A DNA stretch of 64,000 nucleotides from Curtobacterium oceanosedimentum. Its GTDB lineage: Bacteria > Actinomycetota > Actinomycetes > Actinomycetales > Microbacteriaceae. Each line of letters opens with the position of its first letter. Within the stretch, counting starts at the first letter, position 1. Under the pieces are notes generated by a model, which worked only from the letters and a program-made list of their open reading frames with translations, searched no databases and was not told the DNA's origin. This document shows positions 8,706 through 19,451 of the stretch, piece after piece. The translations under genes and the position numbers were made by a program. The stretch covers positions 1 to 64,000 of the forward strand of contig NZ_JAIXIG010000013.1 in NCBI RefSeq assembly GCF_020297365.1, written 5' to 3'.

Positions 8706-9475
8706 CGGCCGACCGGCTGACCATCCTGCACGTCTACCCGCGCCAGATGGGTGTGTCGGGCGACCGGGGCAACGTCGCGGCGCTCGTGCGGCGTGCCGAG
8801 GCCGCCGACATCGCGACCGAGGTCGTCGAGTACGCCCCCGGTGACGTGCTGCCCACCGAGGCCGACGTCGTCGTGATCGGCAACGGTCCGCTCAGCGCCA
8901 TGCGCTCGCTCGGCGCCGACGTCACGCGCGTCGGTGCGGCGATCCGCGAGTTCGCCACCGCCGGGGTGCCCGTCGTCGCCGTCGGGGGCGGGTTCGACCT
9001 GGCCACCAACGCGGTCGTCCCGACCGAGGGCACGCCGATCGACGGGTTCGGCGTGTTCGACGCCCGGGCCGTCCGCGGCGCGGAGCGCCGGGTGAACTAC
9101 TTCGTGCTCGAGACCCGGTACCCGCTGCTCCCCGGAGCGCCGAAGCGCCTCGCGGGCTTCGAGGACCACGCCACCCGCATCGAACTGGCGCCGGGCGTCA
9201 GCCCCTTCGCCGACGTCATGTCCGGTGGTGGCAACCAGGCCGAGACACCGGTCGAGGGTGCGATCGTCGGGAGCGCCTTCGGCACGCACACGCAGGGCCC
9301 GATCCTGCCGCTCAACCCGCAGTTGACCGACGCCGTGCTCGCCGCGGCGACCGCGCGGCTCGGACGTTCGTACGAGCCCGACCCGGAGCGGACCGCGACG
9401 ATCGACCGGTACGCGCGCGAGGCGCGGGCGACGGTCGACCGCTACGTCGACAAGGCGTTCAAGCGCATCGCCTGA
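8702..9475 (+). CDS. gatD: GatD-like class I amidotransferase, catalytic residues lost
   Basis: Partner of the MurT-like ligase; 257 residues in a class I glutamine amidotransferase fold. It aligns along its length with GatD (starts LTILHVYPRQMGVSGDRGN; GFEDH mid-protein; GPILPLNP). At the nucleophile, where GatD has ICGGYQ, this protein has VGGGFD (Gly95 in place of Cys). At the catalytic His, where GatD has GTYLHGP, it has GTHTQGP (Gln198). It has no cysteine anywhere. The stretch before it, GNGPLSAM, also departs from the GGGSDxEQ form. Glutaminase activity is therefore not expected. ATG overlaps the murT stop (ATGA), so the two are coupled. Confidence 0.85.
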   Translation: MTADRLTILHVYPRQMGVSGDRGNVAALVRRAEAADIATEVVEYAPGDVLPTEADVVVIGNGPLSAMRSLGADVTRVGAAIREFATAGVPVVAVGGGFDLATNAVVPTEGTPIDGFGVFDARAVRGAERRVNYFVLETRYPLLPGAPKRLAGFEDHATRIELAPGVSPFADVMSGGGNQAETPVEGAIVGSAFGTHTQGPILPLNPQLTDAVLAAATARLGRSYEPDPERTATIDRYAREARATVDRYVDKAFKRIA

Positions 9476-9498
9476 CGGTGGTCGGTCCCGACCACACG

Positions 9499-9544
9499 AC
9501 AGACGGGAGGCCCGGTGCCAGCTGGCACCGGGCCTCCCGTCTGT
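9499..9544. terminator. GGAGGC-family hairpin between gatD and the DUF7455 gene
   Basis: Near-perfect 22-nt arms beginning ACAGACGGGAGGCCCGG (9499) with complement ending at 9544, in the gap between convergent genes, so it may serve both. Confidence 0.8.
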
Positions 9545-9565
9545 CTGCGGTCGCGTCGGCGAACG

Positions 9566-9790
9566 CTACTTCGACTCGTAGAGTCGGCTGCTCTCGTCGT
9601 GCCACTCGATGGCGGTCGCCGCGAGCTTGTCCTTGAACTCGGCGCCGTGGTGGGCGCAGAAGTACAGTTCGCCGCTGGCCATGGTGGCGCGGATGTAAGC
9701 CTGTGCCCCGCAGCTGTCGCAGCGGTCGGCAGCCGTGAGCTGGTGGCTGCTGACTTCGTCGATGGAGAGGTCCTGCACGGTCTGGGTCAT
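9566..9790 (-). CDS. DUF7455-type small zinc-binding protein
   Basis: 74-residue protein with one CxxC pair (DRCDSCGAQAY) and a FCAHHG motif, together four likely metal ligands. The pattern LTAADRCDSCGAQAY...GELYFCAHHGAEF is that of a small actinobacterial family of unknown function (DUF7455). The ATG at 9790 is the natural start; an in-frame upstream extension adds five residues. It is divergent from parE across a 168-nt gap and ends at a shared hairpin with gatD. Confidence 0.75.
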   Translation of the reverse strand: MTQTVQDLSIDEVSSHQLTAADRCDSCGAQAYIRATMASGELYFCAHHGAEFKDKLAATAIEWHDESSRLYESK

Positions 9791-9946
9791 TGCTGTGCTC
9801 CTCACGGATTGCAGGTGGTGCGGGTTGGTTGGACCATTTCAACACGTGATGCCTGGGAGTGGCGCATTGTGGTGCCCCGTTTCGCTCAGCGCGGATCGGC
9901 TGTCCCCAGTGCGAGTGTCCCCGCGCTGGGTGTCGGTGCTGCTCGG

Positions 9947-9961
9947 TAAACTCGCCCGGTG
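9947..9961 (+). promoter_or_regulatory. Candidate leaderless promoter of parE
   Basis: TAAACT (9947-9952), 6 nt, then GTG at 9959; no Shine-Dalgarno sequence. One of the best -10 matches of the set. Confidence 0.55.
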
Positions 9962-12085
9962 AGCTCCGACTACTCCGCACGCCATCTCTCCGTCCTCGAG
10001 GGGCTCGAGGCGGTCCGGAAGCGTCCCGGCATGTACATCGGGTCGACCGACTCCCGCGGGCTCATGCACTGCCTGTGGGAGATCATCGACAACTCGGTCG
10101 ACGAAGCCCTCGCCGGACACGGTGACGAGATCGGTGTCGTGCTGCACCCGGACGGCTCGGTCGAGGTCCGCGACACCGCGCGCGGCATCCCGGTGGACGT
10201 CGAGCCGAAGACCGGTCTGACCGGGGTCGAGGTCGTGTTCACGAAGCTGCACGCCGGGGGCAAGTTCGGGTCCGGTTCGTACGCGGCGTCGGGTGGTCTG
10301 CACGGCGTCGGCGCCTCGGTGGTGAACGCGCTGTCCGAGCGCCTCGACGTCGAGGTCGACCGCGGCGGCAAGACCTACGCCATGTCGTTCCACCGCGGCG
10401 AGCCCGGCACGTTCGACGACTCGGCGGGTGTCGGGCCGGACGCGCCCTTCTCGCCCTTCACCTCGGGCAGCGAGCTGCGCGTGGTCGGCAAGGTCAAGAA
10501 GGGCGTCACGGGCTCACGGATCCGGTACTGGGCCGACCGGCAGATCTTCACGTCCGACGCGCGGTTCAGCACCGACGACCTGGTGACGCGCGCCCGGCAG
10601 ACGGCGTTCCTCGTGCCGGGGCTCGGCATCACCATCACGGACGCGCGCCCGGCGTCGATCGAGGCAGCGGCCACCCGCGCCGAAGCGACCGGCACGCAGG
10701 TCGCGGCGGGTCCGGTGGTCGAGCGCTTCCGGTACGAGGGCGGCATCGGCGAGTTCGTCGAGCACCTCGCCGTGGACGCCCCGCTCACCGACGTCTGGCG
10801 CATCCAGGGCACCGGGACCTTCACCGAGACCGTGCCGATGCTCGACGACAAGGGCCACATGGTCTCCACGTCGGTCGAGCGCTCCTGCGAGGTCGACCTC
10901 GCCCTCCGGTGGGGCAGCGGGTACGAGACCGTGTTCCGCAGCTTCGTCAACATCATCGCGACGCCGAAGGGCGGCACGCACCAGGCCGGCTTCGAGTCCG
11001 GTGTGGTGAAGGCCGTCCGCGCCCAGGTCGAGGCGAACGCCCGCAAGCTCAAGGTCGGCCAGGACAAGCTCGACAAGGACGACGTGCTGGCCGGGATGAC
11101 CGCCGTGCTCACCGTCCGGCTGCCCGAACCGCAGTTCGAGGGGCAGACGAAGGAGATCCTCGGCACCCCAGCGGTCCGCAAGATCGTCGACCAGGTCGTG
11201 TCGAAGCGCATGACCGAGATCCTCACCTCGACGCAGCGGACCGAGAAGGCGCAGTCGGCCGCCCTGCTCGAGAAGGTCGTGTCCGAGATGAAGACCCGCA
11301 TCTCGGCTCGGGCGCACAAGGAGACGCAGCGACGGAAGAACGCGCTCGAGAACTCCTCGCTGCCGACGAAGCTCGCGGACTGCCGCTCCCAGGAGACCGA
11401 GGGCACCGAGCTGTTCATCGTCGAGGGGGACTCGGCCCTGGGCACGGCGAAGCTCGCCCGCAACAGCGAGTACCAGGCGCTGCTGCCGATCCGTGGCAAG
11501 ATCCTCAACGTGCAGAAGGCGTCCGTGTCGGACATGCTCTCGAACGTCGAGTGCGCGTCGATCATCCAGGTCATCGGCGCCGGCTCCGGCCGCACGTTCG
11601 ACATCGACCAGGCCCGCTACGGCAAGATCATCATCATGTCCGACGCCGACGTCGACGGCGCCCACATCCGCACGCTGCTGCTCACGCTGTTCTTCCGGTA
11701 CATGCGCCCGATGATCGAACAGGGCCGGGTCTTCGCCGCGGTGCCGCCGTTGCACCGGGTGGTCGTCGTGAACCGTGGCAAGCCGAACGACACGCTGTAC
11801 ACGTACTCCGAGCAGGAGCTGCAGACCGTGCTGAAGAAGCTCGAGCGGACGGGCAAGAAGTACCAGGAGCCGATCCAGCGCTACAAGGGCCTGGGCGAGA
11901 TGGACGCCGACCAGCTGGCGGAGACCACGATGGACCGCGCGCACCGCACCCTGCGCCGGGTGAACGTGACCGATGCCGAGAGCGCCGCGAAGGTGTTCGA
12001 GCTGCTCATGGGCAACGACGTGGCCCCGCGCAAGGAGTTCATCCTGGCCGGCGAGGGTCTGGACCGCGACCGCATCGACGCCTAG
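9959..12085 (+). CDS. parE: DNA topoisomerase IV/gyrase subunit B (ParE type)
   Basis: ATPase subunit of a type IIA topoisomerase, partner of the convergent ParC-type gene. 708 residues. The GHKL ATPase domain shows EGLEAVRKRPGMYIGST, the Asn-bearing EIIDNSVDEALAG, RGIPV and GGLHGVGASVVNALS. The transducer domain follows, then the Toprim domain with EGDSALG and the metal motif DADVDGAHI, ending in RYKGLGEMDADQL. Actinobacteria of this family carry gyrA/gyrB near oriC, so this sigA-linked pair is probably the second enzyme. Gyrase or decatenase activity cannot be told from sequence. The GTG start looks leaderless. Confidence 0.9.
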   Translation: MSSDYSARHLSVLEGLEAVRKRPGMYIGSTDSRGLMHCLWEIIDNSVDEALAGHGDEIGVVLHPDGSVEVRDTARGIPVDVEPKTGLTGVEVVFTKLHAGGKFGSGSYAASGGLHGVGASVVNALSERLDVEVDRGGKTYAMSFHRGEPGTFDDSAGVGPDAPFSPFTSGSELRVVGKVKKGVTGSRIRYWADRQIFTSDARFSTDDLVTRARQTAFLVPGLGITITDARPASIEAAATRAEATGTQVAAGPVVERFRYEGGIGEFVEHLAVDAPLTDVWRIQGTGTFTETVPMLDDKGHMVSTSVERSCEVDLALRWGSGYETVFRSFVNIIATPKGGTHQAGFESGVVKAVRAQVEANARKLKVGQDKLDKDDVLAGMTAVLTVRLPEPQFEGQTKEILGTPAVRKIVDQVVSKRMTEILTSTQRTEKAQSAALLEKVVSEMKTRISARAHKETQRRKNALENSSLPTKLADCRSQETEGTELFIVEGDSALGTAKLARNSEYQALLPIRGKILNVQKASVSDMLSNVECASIIQVIGAGSGRTFDIDQARYGKIIIMSDADVDGAHIRTLLLTLFFRYMRPMIEQGRVFAAVPPLHRVVVVNRGKPNDTLYTYSEQELQTVLKKLERTGKKYQEPIQRYKGLGEMDADQLAETTMDRAHRTLRRVNVTDAESAAKVFELLMGNDVAPRKEFILAGEGLDRDRIDA

Positions 12086-12100
12086 CGCGCGCAAACTCAC

Positions 12101-12152
12101 GCGCTGAGCGACAGCCCACGCGGCCGCGAGCCCGTGAGGTGTCGCTCAGCGC
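12101..12152. terminator. Hairpin between convergent parE and parC
   Basis: Perfect 13-nt arms GCGCTGAGCGACA (12101-12113) and TGTCGCTCAGCGC (12140-12152). Different sequence family from the GGAGGC hairpins. Likely bidirectional terminator. Confidence 0.7.
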
Positions 12153-12212
12153 GAAACCGCGCCGCGACCGCCGCGACGCCGCAGCCGCGGCCACGGCCGG
12201 CGCCGCCGCCGC

Positions 12213-14699
<2,487 letters not shown>

Positions 14700-14712
14700 G
14701 GCACCTTTCTGG

Positions 14713-14728
14713 GAGAATCGGTGGAATG
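14713..14728 (+). promoter_or_regulatory. Weak candidate leaderless promoter of the phosphodiesterase gene
   Basis: GAGAAT (14713-14718), then 7 nt, then ATG at 14726. Only 26 nt separate this start from the divergent parC start, so the parC promoter must lie inside this gene. Confidence 0.35.
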
Positions 14729-15892
14729 GGAACCAGCGTACCGACGGCCCCCGACGCCGCCGCGAACCTCGCCGACGTCTTCCCGAGTTGCCTCGTGGCA
14801 CTCGGCGCCGCGGACGGCGCGTGGGTCCGGGACAACGGCCTGGAGGCCCGGATCGCCCTCCGCCCCGCCCGTTCCGCGATCGTCGTGCTGGTCGACGGCC
14901 TCGGCTCGGTCGCGCTGTCGGCGCGCGCGGGGCACGCCCGCTGGCTCGTCGCCGCGAGGGGCACCGGCACGGCGAAGAAGCTGCGGAGCGGGTTCCCGAC
15001 GACGACCGCGGCAGCGCTGAGCACCCTGACGACCGGACGTCCGCCCGGCACGCACGGCGTCGTCGGCTACAGCGGCTGGAACCCGGGCACCGGGGCCGTC
15101 ATGAACCTCCTCGCTGGCTGGGACACCGAGGTCCCGTCGGACTGGTTCCTGGCCGAGACGCTGTTCACCCGCGCGGCGGAGCTCGGTCTCGACCCCGTCG
15201 TCGTGGGGCCCGACCGCTACCGCACGTCCGGCATGACCGCGAACGTGCTCGGGGGTGCACGGTACGTGTCCGCCGACTCGATCCCCGACCGCATCGACGC
15301 CGCGCTGACCGCGACGGCCACCGGTCGCGCGCTCGTGTACCTGTACGTCCCGGAGCTCGACTCCATCGGGCACAAGCACGGCTGGCAGTCCGACCGGTGG
15401 ACGGCGGCGCTCGAGCTGCTCGACGGCGAGCTCGCACGGCTCGACGCCCGATCGGCCTCGGACGTCGGGCTGCTCGTGACGGCTGACCACGGCGTGCTCG
15501 ACGTGCCCGAGCACGCGAACATCGCCATCGACCCGATCCTGCTGACCGACGTCGTCGGCGTCGCGGGCGATCCACGGTGCCGGCAGCTGACCGTCGCGCC
15601 CGGCACCGACGTGCGCGGCCTCGTCGGTGCCTTCCGTGCCCGCTACGGCAAGAAGGCGTACGTCGCGAGCCGCGACGAGGCGATCGAGGCCGGCTGGTTC
15701 GGGCACGTCGACCCCGCGGTGGTCCCGCGCATCGGCGACGTCGTCGTGGTGGCGCGGGGTTCGTGGGCGTTCAACGACGACCGCGACGTGCGCGAGGGTG
15801 ACGTGCCGCGGCGCATGGTCGGCCAGCACGGAGCCCTGTCGGACGAGGAGACCATGGTGCCGCTCCGACTCGCGGGCGCGTTCGCGCAGTAG
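14726..15892 (+). CDS. Alkaline phosphatase superfamily protein (nucleotide pyrophosphatase/phosphodiesterase type)
   Basis: 388-residue soluble protein of the alkaline phosphatase-like superfamily, close to type I phosphodiesterase/nucleotide pyrophosphatases. The first metal Asp is in [11 protein letters not shown]; the nucleophile Thr is in the stretch [17 protein letters not shown]; further metal ligands appear as [14 protein letters not shown] and [11 protein letters not shown]. The substrate is unknown. No signal peptide is visible, so it is probably cytosolic. It is convergent with sepH, with only 43 nt between the stops. Confidence 0.8.
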   Translation: MGTSVPTAPDAAANLADVFPSCLVALGAADGAWVRDNGLEARIALRPARSAIVVLVDGLGSVALSARAGHARWLVAARGTGTAKKLRSGFPTTTAAALSTLTTGRPPGTHGVVGYSGWNPGTGAVMNLLAGWDTEVPSDWFLAETLFTRAAELGLDPVVVGPDRYRTSGMTANVLGGARYVSADSIPDRIDAALTATATGRALVYLYVPELDSIGHKHGWQSDRWTAALELLDGELARLDARSASDVGLLVTADHGVLDVPEHANIAIDPILLTDVVGVAGDPRCRQLTVAPGTDVRGLVGAFRARYGKKAYVASRDEAIEAGWFGHVDPAVVPRIGDVVVVARGSWAFNDDRDVREGDVPRRMVGQHGALSDEETMVPLRLAGAFAQ

Positions 15893-15935
15893 GTCCGACG
15901 CCGGACCTCCGTGCGGCCGTGGAGTGGGTGCCGGC

Positions 15936-16973
15936 TCAGGCGGGGTCGTCGTCCGGGCGGGTGCCGAAGACGATCTCGTCCCAGCTCGGCATCGACCGGC
16001 GGCTGCGCTTCTTGCGCTCCGACCGGCTCTCCGGCTCCGGCGCGGACGCCGGGCGGGTGTCGGCCGACTGCGGCGCGGTGTCGCCGTCGGTCTCGTGCTC
16101 GAAGCCCTGCAGCGGCACGTCGACGACGCTGATCGAGGTCCCGCGGGCGGGTTCGTCGCGCTGTTCGCCGAAGGACGCGGCCTCGCGCTCCCCGCGGCGA
16201 CGACGGAGCGCCTCGAGCAGGTCGGCGGTCTCGTTGCCCGGCGCACGCTCCTCGACCGCGGCCTGGCCGATGCGGGGCAGCGGGGCGCGGAGGGGTGCGC
16301 GGTCGGCGGGCTCGGCCTCGGCAGCCGGCTGCTCCGGCTCGTCGACGCGGAAGGCACCGGAGTCGAAGCGCGTGCCGTCGTCGTCCTGCTGCTCGTACTC
16401 GACCGCACGCAGGCGCGGCGCGATGCCCTCGTCGTCGGTGTGCGACAGCCGGTGGGCGTCCCCGTTGTCCGGGACGAGCGTCGACGTCTTCGGGTCGAAG
16501 CGCCACTGGGCGTCGTGCTCGACCTCGGCGGCGGTGTAGCGGACGCGCACCTGCCAGCCGCTCTCCGGGTGCTTCCAGGAGCCCCAGGTGATCGCGGTGG
16601 CCTCACCGGCCTCGAGCTTCGCGGTGATCGCGGGGCCGAAGGTGTCGGGCGACTCCTCGTCGACCGGCGTGACCGGGACGCGGTGCGAGGCGTCGAGGAT
16701 GAACGCGCGCTCCGCCAGGACCGGGCCCTCGAAGCGGCGGACGTACTCGACGTCGACGTCCAGGGCGGACGCGACGTCCGCGGCGTCGGCTCCGCCGCGG
16801 ATGCGCGCCTGCACGTCCTTGGGGGAGACACGCTTCTGCGGTCCGGCGTCCGGGTTCGCCTGGCGCACCTGTCCGGCCAGCGACGACGTGACGGGCAACC
16901 GGAACTCGGTGCCGCCGTCGGTCGCCAGGAGGAGTGCGCCGGCCTCGACTCCGATGACTCTCACGTCTTGCAT
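15936..16973 (-). CDS. sepH: Septation protein SepH (DUF3071)
   Basis: Actinobacterial cell-division protein known in Streptomyces to bind and stimulate FtsZ assembly. 345 residues. The N-terminal DUF3071 domain includes VIGVEAGALLLATDGG and the helix-turn-helix segment DVQARIRGGADAADVASAL-DVDVEYVRRFEGPVLAER. The C-terminal half is disordered, acidic then Arg/Lys/Ser-rich (ERKKRSRRSMPSWDEIVFG), with the conserved SMPSWDEI tail motif. The ATG at 16973 has GGGAAGG upstream; the longer frame extends 65 codons without coding character. Confidence 0.85.
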   Translation of the reverse strand: MQDVRVIGVEAGALLLATDGGTEFRLPVTSSLAGQVRQANPDAGPQKRVSPKDVQARIRGGADAADVASALDVDVEYVRRFEGPVLAERAFILDASHRVPVTPVDEESPDTFGPAITAKLEAGEATAITWGSWKHPESGWQVRVRYTAAEVEHDAQWRFDPKTSTLVPDNGDAHRLSHTDDEGIAPRLRAVEYEQQDDDGTRFDSGAFRVDEPEQPAAEAEPADRAPLRAPLPRIGQAAVEERAPGNETADLLEALRRRRGEREAASFGEQRDEPARGTSISVVDVPLQGFEHETDGDTAPQSADTRPASAPEPESRSERKKRSRRSMPSWDEIVFGTRPDDDPA

Positions 16974-17190
16974 GGTTCCGCCTTCCCAGCGACGCGTGCG
17001 GTCGTGCGTCGTACCCCGGAAGTATGCAGCGGTCGTGCACGGAACCCGGGGAGGCGCACGGCGTGCCGCGGACTCGTCACGGGCCGGTCCGGCACCGGCG
17101 TCGACTCCGCCGGTGACGGGCAACGGGTGTCGGGAATGTCCGGACGCTCCGCCGGGTTGCAGCGCCATGACGACCCGCCGCAGCGCTCGG

Positions 17191-17220
17191 TTTGCACTCC
17201 GGCGGGACGTGGTGCAAACT
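17191..17220 (+). promoter_or_regulatory. Promoter with TTTGCAC/GTGCAAA inverted repeat before DUF4193
   Basis: TTGCAC (17192-17197) as -35, 17-nt spacer, CAAACT (17215-17220) as -10. The same bases form an inverted repeat TTTGCAC-N14-GTGCAAA. It resembles the element upstream of sigA. The 298-nt gap 16974-17271 also contains other short GC-rich inverted repeats, but no gene. Confidence 0.45.
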
Positions 17221-17271
17221 GTCGCCGCCGATCACCCGGCGACGACCTCTCGATACGAGAAATGGATGGGC

Positions 17272-17571
17272 ATGGCCACCGATTACGACGCCCCCCGGAA
17301 GACCGACGACAACTCCGACTCGGAGTCGATCGAGGCCCTCAAGGAGCGCGTTCCCGACAAGATGTCGGGGGTCGTCGACGATGATTCCGACAACCCCGGC
17401 AGCTTCGAACTCGCCGGGCAGGACCTCAGCGACGTCGACCTCGACGTCGTCGTGCTGCCCCCGCAGGTCGACGAGTTCACCTGCGTCGAGTGCTTCCTGG
17501 TGAAGCACCGCTCCCAGCTCGACCACGAGTCGAAGCTCGGCCCCGTCTGCATGGAGTGCGCGGCACTCTGA
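17272..17571 (+). CDS. DUF4193 family protein
   Basis: 99-residue acidic actinobacterial protein of unknown function. The N-terminal half is disordered and Asp/Ser-rich; the C-terminal half has two CxxC pairs, FTCVECFLVKHR and GPVCMECA, presumably holding one zinc. The length and the pattern ALKERVPDKMSG...DLDVVVLPPQVDEFTC match DUF4193. The start is MATDYDAP (17272); an ATG two codons earlier is possible. It is preceded by a recognisable promoter and followed by two hairpins. Confidence 0.85.
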   Translation: MATDYDAPRKTDDNSDSESIEALKERVPDKMSGVVDDDSDNPGSFELAGQDLSDVDLDVVVLPPQVDEFTCVECFLVKHRSQLDHESKLGPVCMECAAL

Positions 17572-17583
17572 CCCACGGACCAC

Positions 17584-17620
17584 GAACGGCCCGTCACCCC
17601 TCGCGGGTGGCGGGCCGTTC
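17584..17620 (+). terminator. Terminator of the DUF4193 gene
   Basis: Arms GAACGGCCCGTCACCC and its near-perfect complement GGGTGGCGGGCCGTTC around TCGC, 13 nt after the stop. Confidence 0.75.
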
Positions 17621-17647
17621 GCCGTTGCACACGACGTGCGCACGTGT

Positions 17648-17691
17648 CGGACGGGAGGCCCGTGGCGGCGCCGCCCCGGGCCTCCCGTCCG
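17648..17691. terminator. GGAGGC-family hairpin between DUF4193 and DUF3093 genes
   Basis: Arms CGGACGGGAGGCC (17648-17660) and GGCCTCCCGTCCG (17679-17691), lying 13 nt beyond the stop of the opposing gene; probably its terminator. Confidence 0.7.
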
Positions 17692-17703
17692 GTGGTTCCC
17701 GCG

Positions 17704-18144
17704 TCAGGAACGCAACGCCGCGACGACCGCTTCCGGGTGCCGCGTGCTGACCAGCCAGTAGGGGGTCGGGTCGGCCTCGTCGCGGACCTCGACCTTCACG
17801 ACCCCGCGCACGTACCCGCGGAACAGGGTCCACGCCCGCGCGTCGAGCGCCGGGCCGCGCTGCTCGGTGGCAGCGGCGCCGTCGAACGCCTCGGCCGTGC
17901 CGACCAGTGCGCGGGGGAGCCGTGCCCGGCCCGCGCGGAACTCGGAGTCGGTGACCTCGATCGTCGGGGCGAGCACCCAGAGCAGCACGAGCACGCCGAT
18001 CTCCATGCCGGCGGCCACGAGGACGCCGGCCAGGACGCTGATCGGCAGGAAGACGAGCAGGGAGGCGGGGATCACGAGGGCCGTCGCCAGGTACAGGGCC
18101 GGCGGCGCCCAGAGTCGTTCGCGGTACGGGGTCACGGGGTCCAT
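17704..18144 (-). CDS. DUF3093 family membrane protein
   Basis: About 146 residues with two adjacent hydrophobic helices near the N-terminus (ALYLATALVIPASLLVFLPI and VLAGVLVAAGMEIGVLVLL) and a C-terminal cytosolic domain. YRERLWAPP at the start and STRHPEAVVAAL at the end are typical of DUF3093, a family of unknown function usually found next to dut in Actinobacteria, as here. I chose the ATG at 18144; a GTG at 18168 would add eight residues, and neither has a clear ribosome site. It is divergent from dut. Confidence 0.8.
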   Translation of the reverse strand: MDPVTPYRERLWAPPALYLATALVIPASLLVFLPISVLAGVLVAAGMEIGVLVLLWVLAPTIEVTDSEFRAGRARLPRALVGTAEAFDGAAATEQRGPALDARAWTLFRGYVRGVVKVEVRDEADPTPYWLVSTRHPEAVVAALRS

Positions 18145-18188
18145 TCGATCACGGACGAACGAGGTCACGGAACGGTCACGGTCTGCAC

Positions 18189-18203
18189 TACCCTCGACAC
18201 GTG
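18189..18203 (+). promoter_or_regulatory. Candidate leaderless promoter of dut
   Basis: TACCCT (18189-18194), 6 nt, GTG at 18201; no ribosome site. Confidence 0.5.
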
Positions 18204-18692
18204 ACCGAACCAGTCGACGTCCTCTGGACCGGGGAGCACGCTCCCGGCCACGCCCACCCCGGCGACGCCGGAGCCGACCTCGTCTCCACCGAGGCCTTCG
18301 TGCTGCAGCCGGGCGAGCGACGCCTGGCGGGCACCGGACTGCGGATCGCGCTGCCCGAGGGGTACGCCGCGTTCGTGGTCCCCCGCAGCGGCCTGGCGGC
18401 GAAGCACGGCATCACCATCGTGAACGCGCCGGGGACGATCGACGCCGGGTACCGCGGCGAGGTCAAGGTCGCACTGCTCAACACCGACCGGACCGAGCCC
18501 TACGAGGTGCACGTCGGCGACCGCATCGCCCAGATGATCGTGATGCCGGTGCCGCGCGTGACGTACACCCGTGTCGAGGACCTGCCCGAGAGCGTCCGCG
18601 GACAGGGTGGATTCGGTTCGTCGGGCTACGGTGACCGGAGCGGCGCCGTGACCGGCGCCGCCGACGACGTTCAGGAAGGAACGCGCGCATGA
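18201..18692 (+). CDS. dut: dUTP diphosphatase (trimeric dUTPase)
   Basis: Hydrolyses dUTP to dUMP and pyrophosphate, keeping uracil out of DNA and supplying dTMP synthesis. 163 residues. All five trimeric dUTPase motifs are visible in order: GDAGADLVS, PRSGLAAKHGI, NAPGTIDAGYRGE (catalytic Asp), GDRIAQMIV and the C-terminal P-loop-like RGQGGFGSSG. An extra tail follows motif 5. The GTG start looks leaderless; the stop overlaps the next gene (ATGA), suggesting coupled translation with the DUF3710 gene. Confidence 0.95.
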   Translation: MTEPVDVLWTGEHAPGHAHPGDAGADLVSTEAFVLQPGERRLAGTGLRIALPEGYAAFVVPRSGLAAKHGITIVNAPGTIDAGYRGEVKVALLNTDRTEPYEVHVGDRIAQMIVMPVPRVTYTRVEDLPESVRGQGGFGSSGYGDRSGAVTGAADDVQEGTRA

Positions 18693-19411
18693 AGTTCGGC
18701 CGACGCAAGCGTGACGAGGTCGAGGTGGCGGACGCCGTCGCCGACGAGGTCGAGGTGGCGGAGACGTCGCCCGAGGTCGACATCGCGACGGACGCCGACG
18801 CCGACCTCGACGAGGTGGACGCGGTCGCCCCGACGGGCAAGTCCGCCCCCGAGGACCGCGCCGAGAACGGCCCGCACGACGAGACCGAGGCGAACCTGGT
18901 GCGCCCCTACGTCGACCTGGGGGGCGTGAAGGTGCTCCCGCGCGAGGGGCTGCACCTGCGGCTCGAGGTCGAGGAGGGCTCGCAGCGCGTCGTCGCGGTC
19001 GGGCTCGACTACGACGACTCCACCCTGCAGGTCCAGCCCTTCGCCGCACCGCGGTCGACGGGACTGTGGCACGAGATCCGCGCGCAGATCGCCGAGCAGA
19101 TCGAGCGCCAGGGCGGCGTCGTGACCGAGGTCGACGGCCCGTTCGGCCCCGAGCTGCGGGCCTCGGTGCCCGTCGCCGTCGACGGTGACGGGGGAGCGGC
19201 CGGCTCGCGCCCCGCTCGGTTCGTGGGTGTCGACGGTCCGCGCTGGTTCCTGCGCGGCGTGATCGCCGGCAAGGCCGCCGAGCAGCCCGACGACGCGGCC
19301 GACATCGAGGAGCTCTTCCGCAGCGTGGTCGTCGTGCGCGGCACGACGCCGATGCCGCCGCGCGACCTCATCCCGCTGCACATGCCGAAGTCGACGCAGT
19401 CGGCCGTCTGA
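18689..19411 (+). CDS. DUF3710 family protein
   Basis: 240-residue soluble actinobacterial protein of unknown function. The N-terminal about 60 residues are charged and low-complexity (repeated DEVEVAD/DEVEVAE); the conserved domain begins at NLVRPYVDLGGVKVLP and includes GLWHEIRAQIAEQI, GPRWFLRGVIAGKAA and the end MPPRDLIPLHMP, all characteristic of DUF3710. It overlaps dut by 4 nt and precedes a DUF3159 gene, a conserved actinobacterial neighbourhood. Confidence 0.85.
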   Translation: MKFGRRKRDEVEVADAVADEVEVAETSPEVDIATDADADLDEVDAVAPTGKSAPEDRAENGPHDETEANLVRPYVDLGGVKVLPREGLHLRLEVEEGSQRVVAVGLDYDDSTLQVQPFAAPRSTGLWHEIRAQIAEQIERQGGVVTEVDGPFGPELRASVPVAVDGDGGAAGSRPARFVGVDGPRWFLRGVIAGKAAEQPDDAADIEELFRSVVVVRGTTPMPPRDLIPLHMPKSTQSAV

Positions 19412-19451
19412 CGACCACCCCACGCCCGACCTGACCCCGCCTGGAGGCACG

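Noticed and set aside
18144..18201. Overlapping divergent promoters between DUF3093 and dut
   Set aside because: dut has a good -10, but the leftward hexamer (TAGTGC) lacks the final T and is too far from either start.
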